The notes beneath the pieces are model-generated. The model was not told the DNA's origin. It made no database searches and saw only the letters and a list, made by a program, of their open reading frames with translations. From an uncultured Acidobacteriaceae bacterium (GTDB taxonomy: Bacteria > Acidobacteriota > Terriglobia > Terriglobales > Acidobacteriaceae), in the NCBI GenBank assembly GCA_937879855.1, contig CALFMO010000006.1, forward strand, positions 496,001 to 560,000: a stretch of DNA of 64,000 bases, given 5' to 3'. This document shows positions 9,012-18,054 of this stretch, piece after piece (the stretch's first letter is position 1; every line of letters begins with the position of its first letter). The position numbers and the translations under genes are program-made.

Positions 9012-11381
9012 ATGTTGCTTGTGAACCCGGCTTTGCACGGGATTGGCGAACCGAAAAGAAGGCCCAAGCTCGTACCGGCGCTGGTGTTGATAGGCTATTG
9101 TTCCTTCCTTGCAGGCTGCAGCGGATTCTCGACGAATTCGATGCCGTCTTCTCAAACCTCTTCTCATCCATCTCCGCAGCCAGTTTCCAATCAAACCGTG
9201 CTGCCCAGCGCAACGGTCGGGAGTAGCTATCATCAGATGCTGCCAATCAGCGGGGAGCAAGCTCCTCATATTTTTGTACTGAGTCAGGGCGAGTTGCCGC
9301 CGGGACTGGTTCTGAATTCGGTGATCGGCAGCATTGCCGGAATTCTTACCCAAACGGGCACTTTTACATTCACGATTTCGATGTCGGAACCAACCGCTCC
9401 CATTAGCACCCGGGGTGGAACGCGCGAGCTTGCCGCTACGGTGCTGCAGACATATCGGATGACGGTTAATTCCGGTACCAGCGGCAGCGCCGTCACGGTT
9501 CAGATTTCGCCGACAAATCCGACGATTGCGGCTGGCGGGAAGATTCAATTCGCCGCCTCGGTGACCAACACCAGCAGCACAGCAGTTACCTGGTCGACGA
9601 GTGCAGGCACGATCTCTTCGAGCGGATTATTCACCGCGCCCGCGACCGGCGCGGCAAGCCCGATCGTGGTCACGGCCTCAAGTGCAGCGCAGAGCACGGC
9701 GAAAGCCAGCACGGCCGTCACGATTACAGCCTCGGGCACGAGTTCCCCATTTGTAATTACGACTTCGAGTGTGCCCGCTGCAGTGGTACTCATACCTTAT
9801 ACGGCATCGCTGGCGGCGAGCGGCGGCCAACTGCCGTATCAGTGGAGCATCGCATCGGGTTCGCTGCCTGCCGGCTTCCAATTGAATGCAAGTACTGGAG
9901 CGCTGTATGGGTCCACGGGCCAGGCCGGGACTTATACCTTCACCGTGGAAGGTAGGGATGCGGCCGCGCATACCGCGCAGCGAAGCTTTTCTCTGTCGGT
10001 GTCGGCGGCGGCGCCAGCGAGCAATTGCGGACCGCCGTCCTATAACTGTTCTCGCACCGATCTGCAAGTGGTTCAGGTGCCGGCTACGCTGCCCAACGTG
10101 GGTAATCTTTTGGGCGCCAACACGATTGTCGCTGATCCCGACTTCAGCAATCGTATTGTTCGGATTACGGATGGCAATACCGATCCCAGTTCGGTCTATA
10201 AAAACCGTACGTACGAGACTGCTGCCAGCGGAAGCGCGGATGACAATCTTTGGAACACGGATTCGACTCTTTTCATAGTCCAGGATACTGGGGCGGCCGG
10301 GGTTCCCTTCACCTTCAATCCGAGCACGTTCCAGGCGGGCCGGCTGTATACCTCGAGTTTTCCTGCCACGAACGGAATGAAACTGCCGGGAGCCGGCATC
10401 TGGAGCCGCGTGAACTCCCAGGTGCTTTATATGTTCCCCAACACTGCCATAGTCAAGTATGACTTCACCGACCGTAGTACGCCACCGTCGATGCAAACCG
10501 TGTTCGACTTCACGACTGGCACGCACTGTCTGCCCGCTGGCTACACCCCAATTTGGACAACAATGGGAGGTGTGAGCGGTGATGACAGCGTCATATCGAT
10601 GGCTTATTCCAATACAGGAAGCCAGGAGACGGGCGTCAATGTGGTTGCGTACAAGGCCGGAAGCGGATGCTCAGCCCTGAATACGGCAACCGGACAGGTA
10701 ACGGGAGATTGGGGGGCGTCGGGTACCGTCAATAGTCCCGATCGTTTTACCATCCACAATCTCAAAATGTCCCGGGATGGCAATTGGCTCATCATTACGA
10801 GCAACGTGTGCACTTCAGGTACTTGTGCGGCCAATCCGTACTTCTGGCAAATCGGGACGACCAACCTTGAGAACTGTGGTCAAGGCGGATCCTGCGGCGG
10901 CCACTTTACTGAAGGCTACACGCATTGGGTTAATAACTACGGCTCGCCGTGGGCCAGCCAGCAGATTCGCAGTTTCAGCGATCCAACTGTGGTCAGCGCC
11001 GTTAGCCAGAACTACCCGTCAACCTCGGACTGGAAGATGGACCAGCACCAGTCGTGGAACAACGTTCAGCCTGGGGATACACTTCCCTTGTTTTCAACCA
11101 CGGCCACCATTACGACTCCGTTCGTAGCGCCGTGGGCCAACGAAGTGATCGGTATTGCGGCGGACGGCAGCGGCAAGACATGGCGATTCGCTCACAACTT
11201 CATTTCCACCCGGTCTCAAAATTTCAGCACCGCCTGGGGCATTGGCACGGTCTCGCAAGATGGGAAGTTCTTCCTCTTCTCTTCCGACTGGATGGGCCAA
11301 CTTGGGTCTGAGTCCGGGACTGCTAGCTGTACTCTTGGCAGTGACTGCCGGGGCGATGTGTTTGTTCTCGAGTTGAAGTAG
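9012..11381 (+). CDS. Ig-like-domain lipoprotein with propeller-like C-terminal module
   Basis: This 789-residue protein starts with a basic region (KRRPK), a hydrophobic stretch and the lipobox LAGC with Cys36, so it is probably a lipoprotein. Low-complexity Ser/Thr sequence follows, then putative-Ig (He_PIG-type) repeats such as LPPGLVLNSVIGSIAG and LPAGFQLNASTGALYG flanking a Big_2-like domain. From about residue 335 (NCGPPSYNCS) to the end it is homologous to the secreted protein at 20892-22262: shared DPxFxxRIxRxTDG, SWNKDST/LWNTDST, DRFTIHN/DRLLLHN, QDGxFFxFxSDW and the ending DVFVxELK. GAGGG lies eight bases before the ATG. Function unknown; extracellular carbohydrate or protein binding is a guess. 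Confidence 0.85.
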   Translation: MLLVNPALHGIGEPKRRPKLVPALVLIGYCSFLAGCSGFSTNSMPSSQTSSHPSPQPVSNQTVLPSATVGSSYHQMLPISGEQAPHIFVLSQGELPPGLVLNSVIGSIAGILTQTGTFTFTISMSEPTAPISTRGGTRELAATVLQTYRMTVNSGTSGSAVTVQISPTNPTIAAGGKIQFAASVTNTSSTAVTWSTSAGTISSSGLFTAPATGAASPIVVTASSAAQSTAKASTAVTITASGTSSPFVITTSSVPAAVVLIPYTASLAASGGQLPYQWSIASGSLPAGFQLNASTGALYGSTGQAGTYTFTVEGRDAAAHTAQRSFSLSVSAAAPASNCGPPSYNCSRTDLQVVQVPATLPNVGNLLGANTIVADPDFSNRIVRITDGNTDPSSVYKNRTYETAASGSADDNLWNTDSTLFIVQDTGAAGVPFTFNPSTFQAGRLYTSSFPATNGMKLPGAGIWSRVNSQVLYMFPNTAIVKYDFTDRSTPPSMQTVFDFTTGTHCLPAGYTPIWTTMGGVSGDDSVISMAYSNTGSQETGVNVVAYKAGSGCSALNTATGQVTGDWGASGTVNSPDRFTIHNLKMSRDGNWLIITSNVCTSGTCAANPYFWQIGTTNLENCGQGGSCGGHFTEGYTHWVNNYGSPWASQQIRSFSDPTVVSAVSQNYPSTSDWKMDQHQSWNNVQPGDTLPLFSTTATITTPFVAPWANEVIGIAADGSGKTWRFAHNFISTRSQNFSTAWGIGTVSQDGKFFLFSSDWMGQLGSESGTASCTLGSDCRGDVFVLELK

Positions 11382-11386
11382 CTCGG

Positions 11387-11422
11387 CGCGGGCCGGCTAA
11401 AGTCCCAGCAATCCGGCCCGCG
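11387..11422. terminator. Inverted repeat between convergent genes
   Basis: A perfect ten-base stem, CGCGGGCCGG (11387-11396) and CCGGCCCGCG (11413-11422), with a 16-base loop, lies in the 70-base gap between the convergent genes ending at 11381 and 11452. No T-run follows on either strand, so intrinsic termination is plausible but not certain. Confidence 0.45.
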
Positions 11423-11451
11423 TCGCCCTGTCGCACAAGGCAATTGCCCGC

Positions 11452-12228
11452 TCAGGCCGCCCCGGCCGAGTCTCGCGGCTTCCTCAGCTTGCAGCGGACA
11501 ATTGCCGTCAGGAACTCGCGGGTTGCCCGGTTGTGCAGCGGCTTCAAACGCCGGATGGGAACGAGTTCCAATTCCTCGACGATGAACGGGCTGCTTCGGA
11601 GAAGTTCTTCGAACCGCCGAATGGTCATCTGATTTAAACCGCCCTCGACTTCACCGAACTTTCTGGCGCCGTCGGTCTTGAACTGAGCGCGCCAACGAAT
11701 GAGCGCCCCTTCTTTAAGCACGATGTGGGCCCATGGAAATACCGAAAACAGGTGGCCGCCCAACGGGTGATACCAGGTCGGACCAAAGCTGACGAAGACG
11801 CAGCCGCCGGGTTCGAGCAGCGAATACATGGTTTGGAGAACGGCAGCGGGGTCAGCAAAGTGCTCGAAAGAGTCGAGAGAAACAATGACCTCCACTGGAT
11901 TGGCAACGGACGTGACGAACTCGCACTTTGCGGAAACTCCGGCCTTCTCAGCCTGATCCCGACCAATCTGCAGCCACTTCTCCCCGATGTCGAGACCGAT
12001 CACGCGCCTGGCCCCGAGCAGGGCCAACTCCATGACTTCCTGTCCGGGCCCGCAGCCAAAATCCAGGACTGTCTTGTCCTCAATTTCGTTTTCGATTCCG
12101 GGCAACAGAATCCGCAGTTTGCTTTTGCCCTCGTAGGCTTCTCCGGTCATTGTGGAGGGAAGTTGGGGGGCAATCAGGCGCAGGAGGTGGTACTGAAGCG
12201 CAGCAAGCATACAGAGCAGCCTGATCAT
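11452..12228 (-). CDS. Class I SAM-dependent methyltransferase
   Basis: This 258-residue protein has motif I TVLDFGCGPGQEVMELALLGA, an acidic motif II in RVIGLDIGEKWLQ and a VSLDSFEHFADP segment matching Methyltransf_11/23 enzymes. The C-terminal third contains GPTWYHPLGGHLFSVFPW, a pattern seen in methyltransferases of glycan gene clusters. It is divergent from the deacetylase at 12366 (137-base gap), so the two may share a control region. The substrate cannot be assigned. An ATG at residue 7 is an alternative start. Confidence 0.87.
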   Translation of the reverse strand: MIRLLCMLAALQYHLLRLIAPQLPSTMTGEAYEGKSKLRILLPGIENEIEDKTVLDFGCGPGQEVMELALLGARRVIGLDIGEKWLQIGRDQAEKAGVSAKCEFVTSVANPVEVIVSLDSFEHFADPAAVLQTMYSLLEPGGCVFVSFGPTWYHPLGGHLFSVFPWAHIVLKEGALIRWRAQFKTDGARKFGEVEGGLNQMTIRRFEELLRSSPFIVEELELVPIRRLKPLHNRATREFLTAIVRCKLRKPRDSAGAA

Positions 12229-12365
12229 ACAGAACCCGAAGTCGGGATGTCGATACGGATCGGTGTGCTCTCCCAGAGAACGCGGGGCGTGCAGGAAACT
12301 GTAATAGAATCGGGGCTGGCAGGGCGAGGACGCAGTTCAGCCTTCGAGAATCCTGAACACATTGA

Positions 12366-13409
12366 ATGTTGAGACCGGTCAAACTGGCAACTTTGGGCGT
12401 ACTGCGAGCGAGTGGGGTTTTCCGGTGGGTAACGAACAGTCGATGGCGACAGGAGCGGCTTTTAATCCTCTGCTACCACGGTGTATCGCTCGAAGATGAG
12501 CATCTGTGGCGGCCCCATCTTTACATTCAACCGCAAAAATTGGAGCAACGCCTTGAGTCCCTGAAGCGTGGACAGTTCCCCATCCTGCCTCTGGGGGACG
12601 GCTTGCAGCGGCTTCGAGCCGGGACCCTGCCTCCGCGGAGCGTCGCTCTGACCTTTGATGACGGGATGTACGACTTCTTTCGGCAGGCTTATCCGTTATT
12701 GAAGCACTACGGCTTCCCGGCAACTGTCTATCAGACGACCTACTATGCTTCGGTCGAGCGGCCGGTCTTTAACCTGATCTGTTCTTATATGCTGTGGACG
12801 CGGCGAGGCAAGGTCATTGCGGACGGTGAGACCTTGGGCTTACAGAAGCCATTGGACCTGCGCACTGAATCGAGCCGCACTGCTGCGGTATACGAGCTGA
12901 TTCAGATCTCGGAGCGGGAGCACAAGAGCGGACTGGAGAAGGAGGAGATCGCGGCGAAGCTAGCGAGACTGCTGAAAATTGACTATGACAGTCTTCGCGC
13001 AAAGCGGATTCTGCAGCTGATGAACCAGCGCGAACTGCTGGAAATATCTCGAAACGGAGTGGACGTCCAACTGCACACGCATCGGCACCGCACACCGCAG
13101 GACGAAGCCCTATTCCGCAAGGAAATCCAGGAAAACCGCTCGACCATTCATAAGGCGACGGGCACGGAGCCGGTTCATTTTTGCTATCCCAGCGGGGTTT
13201 ATTATCCGGCGTTCCTCCCCTGGCTACAGAAGGAGAACGTGGTGTCGGCAACGACCTGCGACGTGGGCCTGGCTGATCGCCGGAGCGAGAGCCTGCTGCT
13301 GCCGCGCTACATCGACCATCAGGATCGCACCCAACTCGAGTTCGAGAGCTGGATCGCGGGCGTGGGCGATCTGCTGGCTGTGCGGCGGAAGGCGGCCGAG
13401 CACGTCTAG
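12366..13409 (+). CDS. Polysaccharide deacetylase (NodB/CE4 family)
   Basis: This 347-residue protein begins with a short N-terminal region and then LILCYHGVS, followed by the CE4 motif 1 SVALTFDDGMYDF (metal-binding Asp) and motif 2 QLHTHRHRTP (metal-binding His pair). The middle carries a longer helical insert (about residues 150-230), common in CE4 enzymes of capsule loci. CYPSGVYYPAFLPWL matches the later active-site strand. It would remove N- or O-acetyl groups from a polysaccharide or lipid-linked intermediate; no signal peptide is obvious. It converges on the YdcF-like gene at 13427. Confidence 0.88.
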   Translation: MLRPVKLATLGVLRASGVFRWVTNSRWRQERLLILCYHGVSLEDEHLWRPHLYIQPQKLEQRLESLKRGQFPILPLGDGLQRLRAGTLPPRSVALTFDDGMYDFFRQAYPLLKHYGFPATVYQTTYYASVERPVFNLICSYMLWTRRGKVIADGETLGLQKPLDLRTESSRTAAVYELIQISEREHKSGLEKEEIAAKLARLLKIDYDSLRAKRILQLMNQRELLEISRNGVDVQLHTHRHRTPQDEALFRKEIQENRSTIHKATGTEPVHFCYPSGVYYPAFLPWLQKENVVSATTCDVGLADRRSESLLLPRYIDHQDRTQLEFESWIAGVGDLLAVRRKAAEHV

Positions 13410-13426
13410 CCGATGGCGGGCAGCCC

Positions 13427-14053
13427 TCACGATCCTCCGAAGACAGTCCAGATTAGTTTCGTCGTCTCCAGAACCCAGATCTTCGCAGACTGGCGGTGGC
13501 GCCACCAGGGCTGCTGGAACTCGGGGTCGGTCACGCCATCGATCCAGACGTGGATGCTCGGCTCACTGCGGACAATCCTTCGCCATACGATTCGCGCTCG
13601 ACGGGTGTGATAGCTCGAGGTCACGATCACGATCGACCTCCAACCATGCTCCCGGATGCATGGGCTGAGAGCCTGAGCCTCCTGCAAAGTGGAATCTACC
13701 TCGCCGCCAAGCTCGCAAAAATCGGTCAGCACGGCCAAATTGTCGCCGTAGGTTCGCGCCAGATAGGAACGGGCGACCGGCGGGATGGACTGGCCCCAAT
13801 ATGACTCCCGGGGAACGCTAACCATGGCGCGGATGGCGCGGCCGCTCTGCAGCAAACCCATGGCTCCGGCGATGCGGACTTTTTCGGCGGCAATCGAACC
13901 CTGGAGCACGATGGCCGCATCGAAATGCTCCGGCAGCGGGTCGCTGGCGATTAAGAGGTCCTTGCCCCACAGCAGCAGGCAGAGGACAACCACAATTGCG
14001 GCGGCGAACAGCCACTGTAGCGTGCGAAATAAAGCTGTGAGGAAGCGGGCCAT
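13427..14053 (-). CDS. YdcF/SanA-family (DUF218) protein
   Basis: This 208-residue protein has one N-terminal membrane helix (about residues 12-32) followed by a DUF218 domain: ASDPLPEHFDAAIVLQGS, SVPRESYWGQS, and the late VTSSYHTRRARIVWRR motif containing the family's conserved His. Relatives (ElyC, SanA, YdcF) affect envelope integrity and polyprenyl-carrier metabolism, but the biochemical reaction is not settled. Its place inside a polysaccharide locus agrees with such an envelope role. It is divergent from the flippase gene, with a 194-base shared upstream region. Confidence 0.82.
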   Translation of the reverse strand: MARFLTALFRTLQWLFAAAIVVVLCLLLWGKDLLIASDPLPEHFDAAIVLQGSIAAEKVRIAGAMGLLQSGRAIRAMVSVPRESYWGQSIPPVARSYLARTYGDNLAVLTDFCELGGEVDSTLQEAQALSPCIREHGWRSIVIVTSSYHTRRARIVWRRIVRSEPSIHVWIDGVTDPEFQQPWWRHRQSAKIWVLETTKLIWTVFGGS

Positions 14054-14247
14054 GAACTCGATCCGGCCGGCCGGCCGGGCGCCACTGGTATTTCCGGAAG
14101 CGCCCCGATTCTAGCACGCGCATCAGCGGTTATCTGGACATCGACTGCGCTTTATGCCAACCTGAAGCCCGTGCGCGGGCAACAAAGACATTTCGGCAAC
14201 GCGGACGGCGGTTGGGGCCAAAGTGCCACAGATCGGACCGGAGTGAA

Positions 14248-15780
14248 ATGAACTTAAAAACCCGGGCCCTGGTCAATGTGGTCTCCAGTTGGGGTGGCCT
14301 AGGAGTAAACATCGCCGTCGGCTTCTTTGTCTATCCGTTCATCCTGCATCACCTCGGGGACGAAGCCTCAGGACTATGGACACTGATCTACTCCTTCACG
14401 GGCTACTATGGCATCTTCGACTTCGGCATCCGGTCTTCCCTGGTCCGCTACGTGTCGAAGTTCCGCGCAACGGGAGACAAGGAGGAACTGACGCGGCTGA
14501 TCAATACCAGCCTTTTCACCTACACGTGTGTGGGCCTGTTCTTGATGATACCGACTACGGTAGGGGTTTTTTATGTAAACCGGCTCTTCCAGATTCCCGC
14601 CAGTTTTTCTTACGACGCGCGAGTTTTGTTCCTGATGGTGGGATACGCCACGGCCCTGGGTTTCCCCCTCGGCATCTCAGGCGGAATTCTCGAGGGACTG
14701 CAACGGTTCGACCTGATTAACTGGAGCAACATTACTACCACGCTAGTGCGGGCGGGCCTGATCATCTATGTTCTGCAACACGGACTTGGACTACTCACAG
14801 TAGCCCTGATCACCATGGCGCTGCCGTTGGTCTCGTCGGTAATGCTTTCGGCGTTCGCCCACCGGCTGCTGGCAATTTCATATGGATGGAAGTACGTAGG
14901 CTGGGACTCTTTGCGGCAGGTAGGCAGCTACGGCTCGGTCACTTTTATGATTATTGTGGCCGCCCGCCTTCGATTTAAGACGGACGCAATCATTATTGGA
15001 AGCTTCCTTTCGGCGGCGGCCATCACGCACTTCACGATCGGAGCACGCCTGGTGGATTACGCCTCGGAAGTCGTGAGCAGCATGGCACAAATTTTCACCC
15101 CGATGTCGAGCCACTTTCACGCGACCGGAAACTACGCCCAACTCCGCAGAATCTTCGTTGCCGGAAACCGTGCCTGTGCCCTGATTATGTTCCCCATGAC
15201 AGTGGCCTTTGTCGTGATGGGCAAGTCCTTAATCGAGTCCTGGGTAGGTCCACGCTATCTGTCGAGTTATGTCATTCTTCTGATTGTTTTGATTCCGACT
15301 ACGTTCTACGAAGCGCAGTCGACATCGAACCGGCTTCTATTCGGGATGAGTTTGCACCGGTCGCTGGCGTACGTCGTTCTTATCGAGGGTATTGCCAACG
15401 TGATTCTCAGCATCGTATTAGTTCAACCGCTGGGAATTGTTGGCGATGCCCTGGGCACAGCGATCCCGCTGCTCTGCACGGCGCTATTTTTTCTGCCGCG
15501 GCATATGTGCCGGCAGCTTGATATACCGATCCGAAAATTTCTCGTCGAGGCCTATTTTTTTCCTGTGATTCTTTGCCTCCCCATGATCTTCGCCTTGATG
15601 CTGATGCAGCGATCTTTTTATGCTCACCGTTATCCGCAACTCATTCTGAATCTGTTGGTGGGCCTCGCAGTCTATGGAGTAGGCCTTCTCTGGTTTGTCC
15701 TGACTCGGGAACCTGCTGGAATCGAGCTTCGAATCCGGATGTTGCGTTATCTGGGACAGGCGGGAGCGCCCGAGCCATGA
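14248..15780 (+). CDS. Polysaccharide flippase (Wzx/MATE-like)
   Basis: The protein is about 510 residues with 12-14 hydrophobic segments, starting NLKTRALVNVVSSWGG and containing YGIFDFGIRSSLVRYVSKFRATGD, which is typical of polysaccharide-biosynthesis (PST) exporters. It would flip undecaprenyl-pyrophosphate-linked repeat units to the periplasm, feeding the O-antigen-ligase-like protein at 32435. The ATG at 14248 is preferred over the TTG at 14212 because CCGGAG sits just upstream and because the extra 12 residues are charged and unlike the family. The next gene (15896) lies on the same strand 115 bases away. Confidence 0.9.
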   Translation: MNLKTRALVNVVSSWGGLGVNIAVGFFVYPFILHHLGDEASGLWTLIYSFTGYYGIFDFGIRSSLVRYVSKFRATGDKEELTRLINTSLFTYTCVGLFLMIPTTVGVFYVNRLFQIPASFSYDARVLFLMVGYATALGFPLGISGGILEGLQRFDLINWSNITTTLVRAGLIIYVLQHGLGLLTVALITMALPLVSSVMLSAFAHRLLAISYGWKYVGWDSLRQVGSYGSVTFMIIVAARLRFKTDAIIIGSFLSAAAITHFTIGARLVDYASEVVSSMAQIFTPMSSHFHATGNYAQLRRIFVAGNRACALIMFPMTVAFVVMGKSLIESWVGPRYLSSYVILLIVLIPTTFYEAQSTSNRLLFGMSLHRSLAYVVLIEGIANVILSIVLVQPLGIVGDALGTAIPLLCTALFFLPRHMCRQLDIPIRKFLVEAYFFPVILCLPMIFALMLMQRSFYAHRYPQLILNLLVGLAVYGVGLLWFVLTREPAGIELRIRMLRYLGQAGAPEP

Positions 15781-15895
15781 CAAAATGAGGGATGCATTTT
15801 TGGCGATGCGGAACCGCGGAGAATTGGCGCTGCGTCTTGACGGATTTCCTTCATACGCCTCTTGAGGACGGCGGCGAAGCACACGAGAGAAAACC

Positions 15896-18043
15896 ATGAC
15901 CTTGCTGCAATGCCCGAAATGCAGTTCGAAACTTGATTGTGGGCCGGAGCAATGTGTGTGCCCGCAGTGTAGGACCGCGTGGCCAGTGCGTAACGGCATT
16001 CCACGCTTCTTTCAAATGCCGGACCACTACTGGGGCGAGGTGGACCGTAACCAGGCTCTGGAACTGATCGAGGCGGCACGCCTGGGATCATGGGTGGAAG
16101 CGGTGCGGGCGCGTTTTCCCGAGAATGACAACATGATCTTTGGATTTCTCGATCCGCAACGCGCATCGTGGGCGCCGATGCTGGGACTCGACGAGAAGTC
16201 GACGGCGGTTGATATTGGCTCGGGATACGGCTGCATTACCCAATCGCTTTCTCGTTTTGTGGGAGAACTTTATTCGGTGGAGGCGGTAACCGAGCGTATC
16301 GATTTCACGCGGGAAAGGTTGCGGCAGGAGGGGGTAACCAATGTCCGCCTGGTTCAAGCGTCGGCCACGGACCTGCCGCTGGCGGACAACAGTTTTGATT
16401 TGGTCGTCGTAAACGGGGTCCTCGAATGGGTTGGAGAATGGGATCTTAGCGTCGATCCCCGAACGGTTCAGATCAACTTTCTAAAGAAAATTTTTCGCCT
16501 GCTCAAGGATGACGGCGTCTTGTTGGTGGGGATTGAAAACCGCATCGGTTGGAGCTTTATCCTGGGAGAGCAGGACCACTCGGGAATGCCCTATACCACG
16601 CTGGTTCCGCGGACCGTGGCGAACTGGATGTTAAGGCTCAATTCCAAACCTCACTTCCGCACAGAATTAAATCCTCGCAGGCAATATCGAACCTATACGT
16701 ATTCGGAGCGCGGATACCGCAAACTGCTCGGGGACGCAGGATTTGCGGCGACATCGGCATATTGGGCTGATCCGGGGTATAACCAGCCCTACCACCTGAT
16801 TCCGCTTGCTATGAACGCTTGGGTCCGGCAAAACTCTGTCGAGCTACTTGATCATCCCAGCCCAGCGCCCCGGCGAAGCTGGCGTAACCAGATGAAACGG
16901 ATGGTCACGCCCCTGTTCTCTTGGCTTGTGCCCGATTTCGTGTTGTTGGCTTCGAAGCACCCTGGCCGTAGAAATCAACTGCAAACGTGGATCGCCGAGC
17001 GCTTGGCGGAGTCCGCTGATTCCGCATCTGCGGCGAGCGCTCCTTCGACGATGTGGGCATTGCGTACGCGAGCTTTCGACGAGAAATCCATTGTCAGGCT
17101 TGGGGACGAGAAAACAGGTTCCGACCTTGCCTATCTCAAAATTTTCACCGGAGATGAGGAAAGCAGGGCTTTTTATGAAGCAGAGATCGCGAACCGAACC
17201 AAAGTGCAGGAAAGCTTGAAGATTTCCGGAAGCTCGCTCGTTCGGGTTCCGGCGTCCTACGGCACACGGCAGATTGGAATTGCGACTTATCACCTGGAAG
17301 CAGCCTCCCGCGGCACTCAGTTAGGCGCCATCGTGCGCAAGTTGGGTTATTTTGAGGATGCGGAACAAGTCGAGCGCGATTTTTCTCAGATCTGCGATCG
17401 CATCATCGAACTCACTTCGGCCTTGCAGAAGGTATCGGGCGTGCGGACGATTCCGACAGCGTGGCGCGAGATTCCGGAAACTCTTCGCGGCCGTCCCGAC
17501 TTGACTCGCGCGATTGCAGAGCGAAGATACTTTCAAAAAGAATTTCAGGGTTCTCTTTCGACATGGATTCAGCATGGTGATCTTTCGGTGGAGAATGCGC
17601 ATTTCAATCGAGAAACGGGAGCGGTTGAAGTGTTCGACTGGTGCGATTTGGCCGGCGGTCTGCCGCCTTTATATGATTTCTTTCAGTTTTTCAATTCCAC
17701 TGGGTACCTTACCCGTGCGGATGAAACCGTGAGGTTTGCCTCGGAAGAGGACCGGTGGATCGCCACTTTCCAGGCGGTATTCCTTTCAGATTCAGAGTTT
17801 GGGCGTGTGACGCAACGGTTCCTCCTGCGTGCCTGTGAACGATTGAATGTCTCACCGCAAGAAGTTCCTGCACTTTTGCTGGAATCCTTGATCATTCGAT
17901 CTAACTACTACCGGCCGCGGTCACGCGTACAGCACCGCCTGCATGCCCGCTTGCTCGAGTTGTGTGTCACAGAATTTGAGCGGCTGCAAGGGGTCTGGAA
18001 ACAATCCGAGCCCAGTACACAGCGGTCAATGGTCATGTCTTAG
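15896..18043 (+). CDS. Fusion: zinc-ribbon-like N-terminus, SAM methyltransferase, APH-type kinase domain
   Basis: This 715-residue protein combines three parts. Residues 6-25 hold CPKC and CPQC, a Trm112-like zinc knuckle. Residues about 90-330 are a class I methyltransferase with AVDIGSGYGCI (104-112) and a VVVNGVLEWVGEW region. From about residue 385 comes a kinase-like domain: YLKIF (candidate nucleotide Lys), then QHGDLSVENAHF with His560 and VFDWCD with Asp581, matching the HGDxxxxN and DWxD motifs of aminoglycoside/choline kinase folds. The catalytic residues look intact. It leads an apparent operon (11-base gap to the GT4 gene). Methylation and phosphorylation of a glycan, as in LPS chain-terminating WbdD-type enzymes, is an analogy, not proof. 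Confidence 0.85.
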   Translation: MTLLQCPKCSSKLDCGPEQCVCPQCRTAWPVRNGIPRFFQMPDHYWGEVDRNQALELIEAARLGSWVEAVRARFPENDNMIFGFLDPQRASWAPMLGLDEKSTAVDIGSGYGCITQSLSRFVGELYSVEAVTERIDFTRERLRQEGVTNVRLVQASATDLPLADNSFDLVVVNGVLEWVGEWDLSVDPRTVQINFLKKIFRLLKDDGVLLVGIENRIGWSFILGEQDHSGMPYTTLVPRTVANWMLRLNSKPHFRTELNPRRQYRTYTYSERGYRKLLGDAGFAATSAYWADPGYNQPYHLIPLAMNAWVRQNSVELLDHPSPAPRRSWRNQMKRMVTPLFSWLVPDFVLLASKHPGRRNQLQTWIAERLAESADSASAASAPSTMWALRTRAFDEKSIVRLGDEKTGSDLAYLKIFTGDEESRAFYEAEIANRTKVQESLKISGSSLVRVPASYGTRQIGIATYHLEAASRGTQLGAIVRKLGYFEDAEQVERDFSQICDRIIELTSALQKVSGVRTIPTAWREIPETLRGRPDLTRAIAERRYFQKEFQGSLSTWIQHGDLSVENAHFNRETGAVEVFDWCDLAGGLPPLYDFFQFFNSTGYLTRADETVRFASEEDRWIATFQAVFLSDSEFGRVTQRFLLRACERLNVSPQEVPALLLESLIIRSNYYRPRSRVQHRLHARLLELCVTEFERLQGVWKQSEPSTQRSMVMS

Positions 18044-18054
18044 CCCATCCTGTC

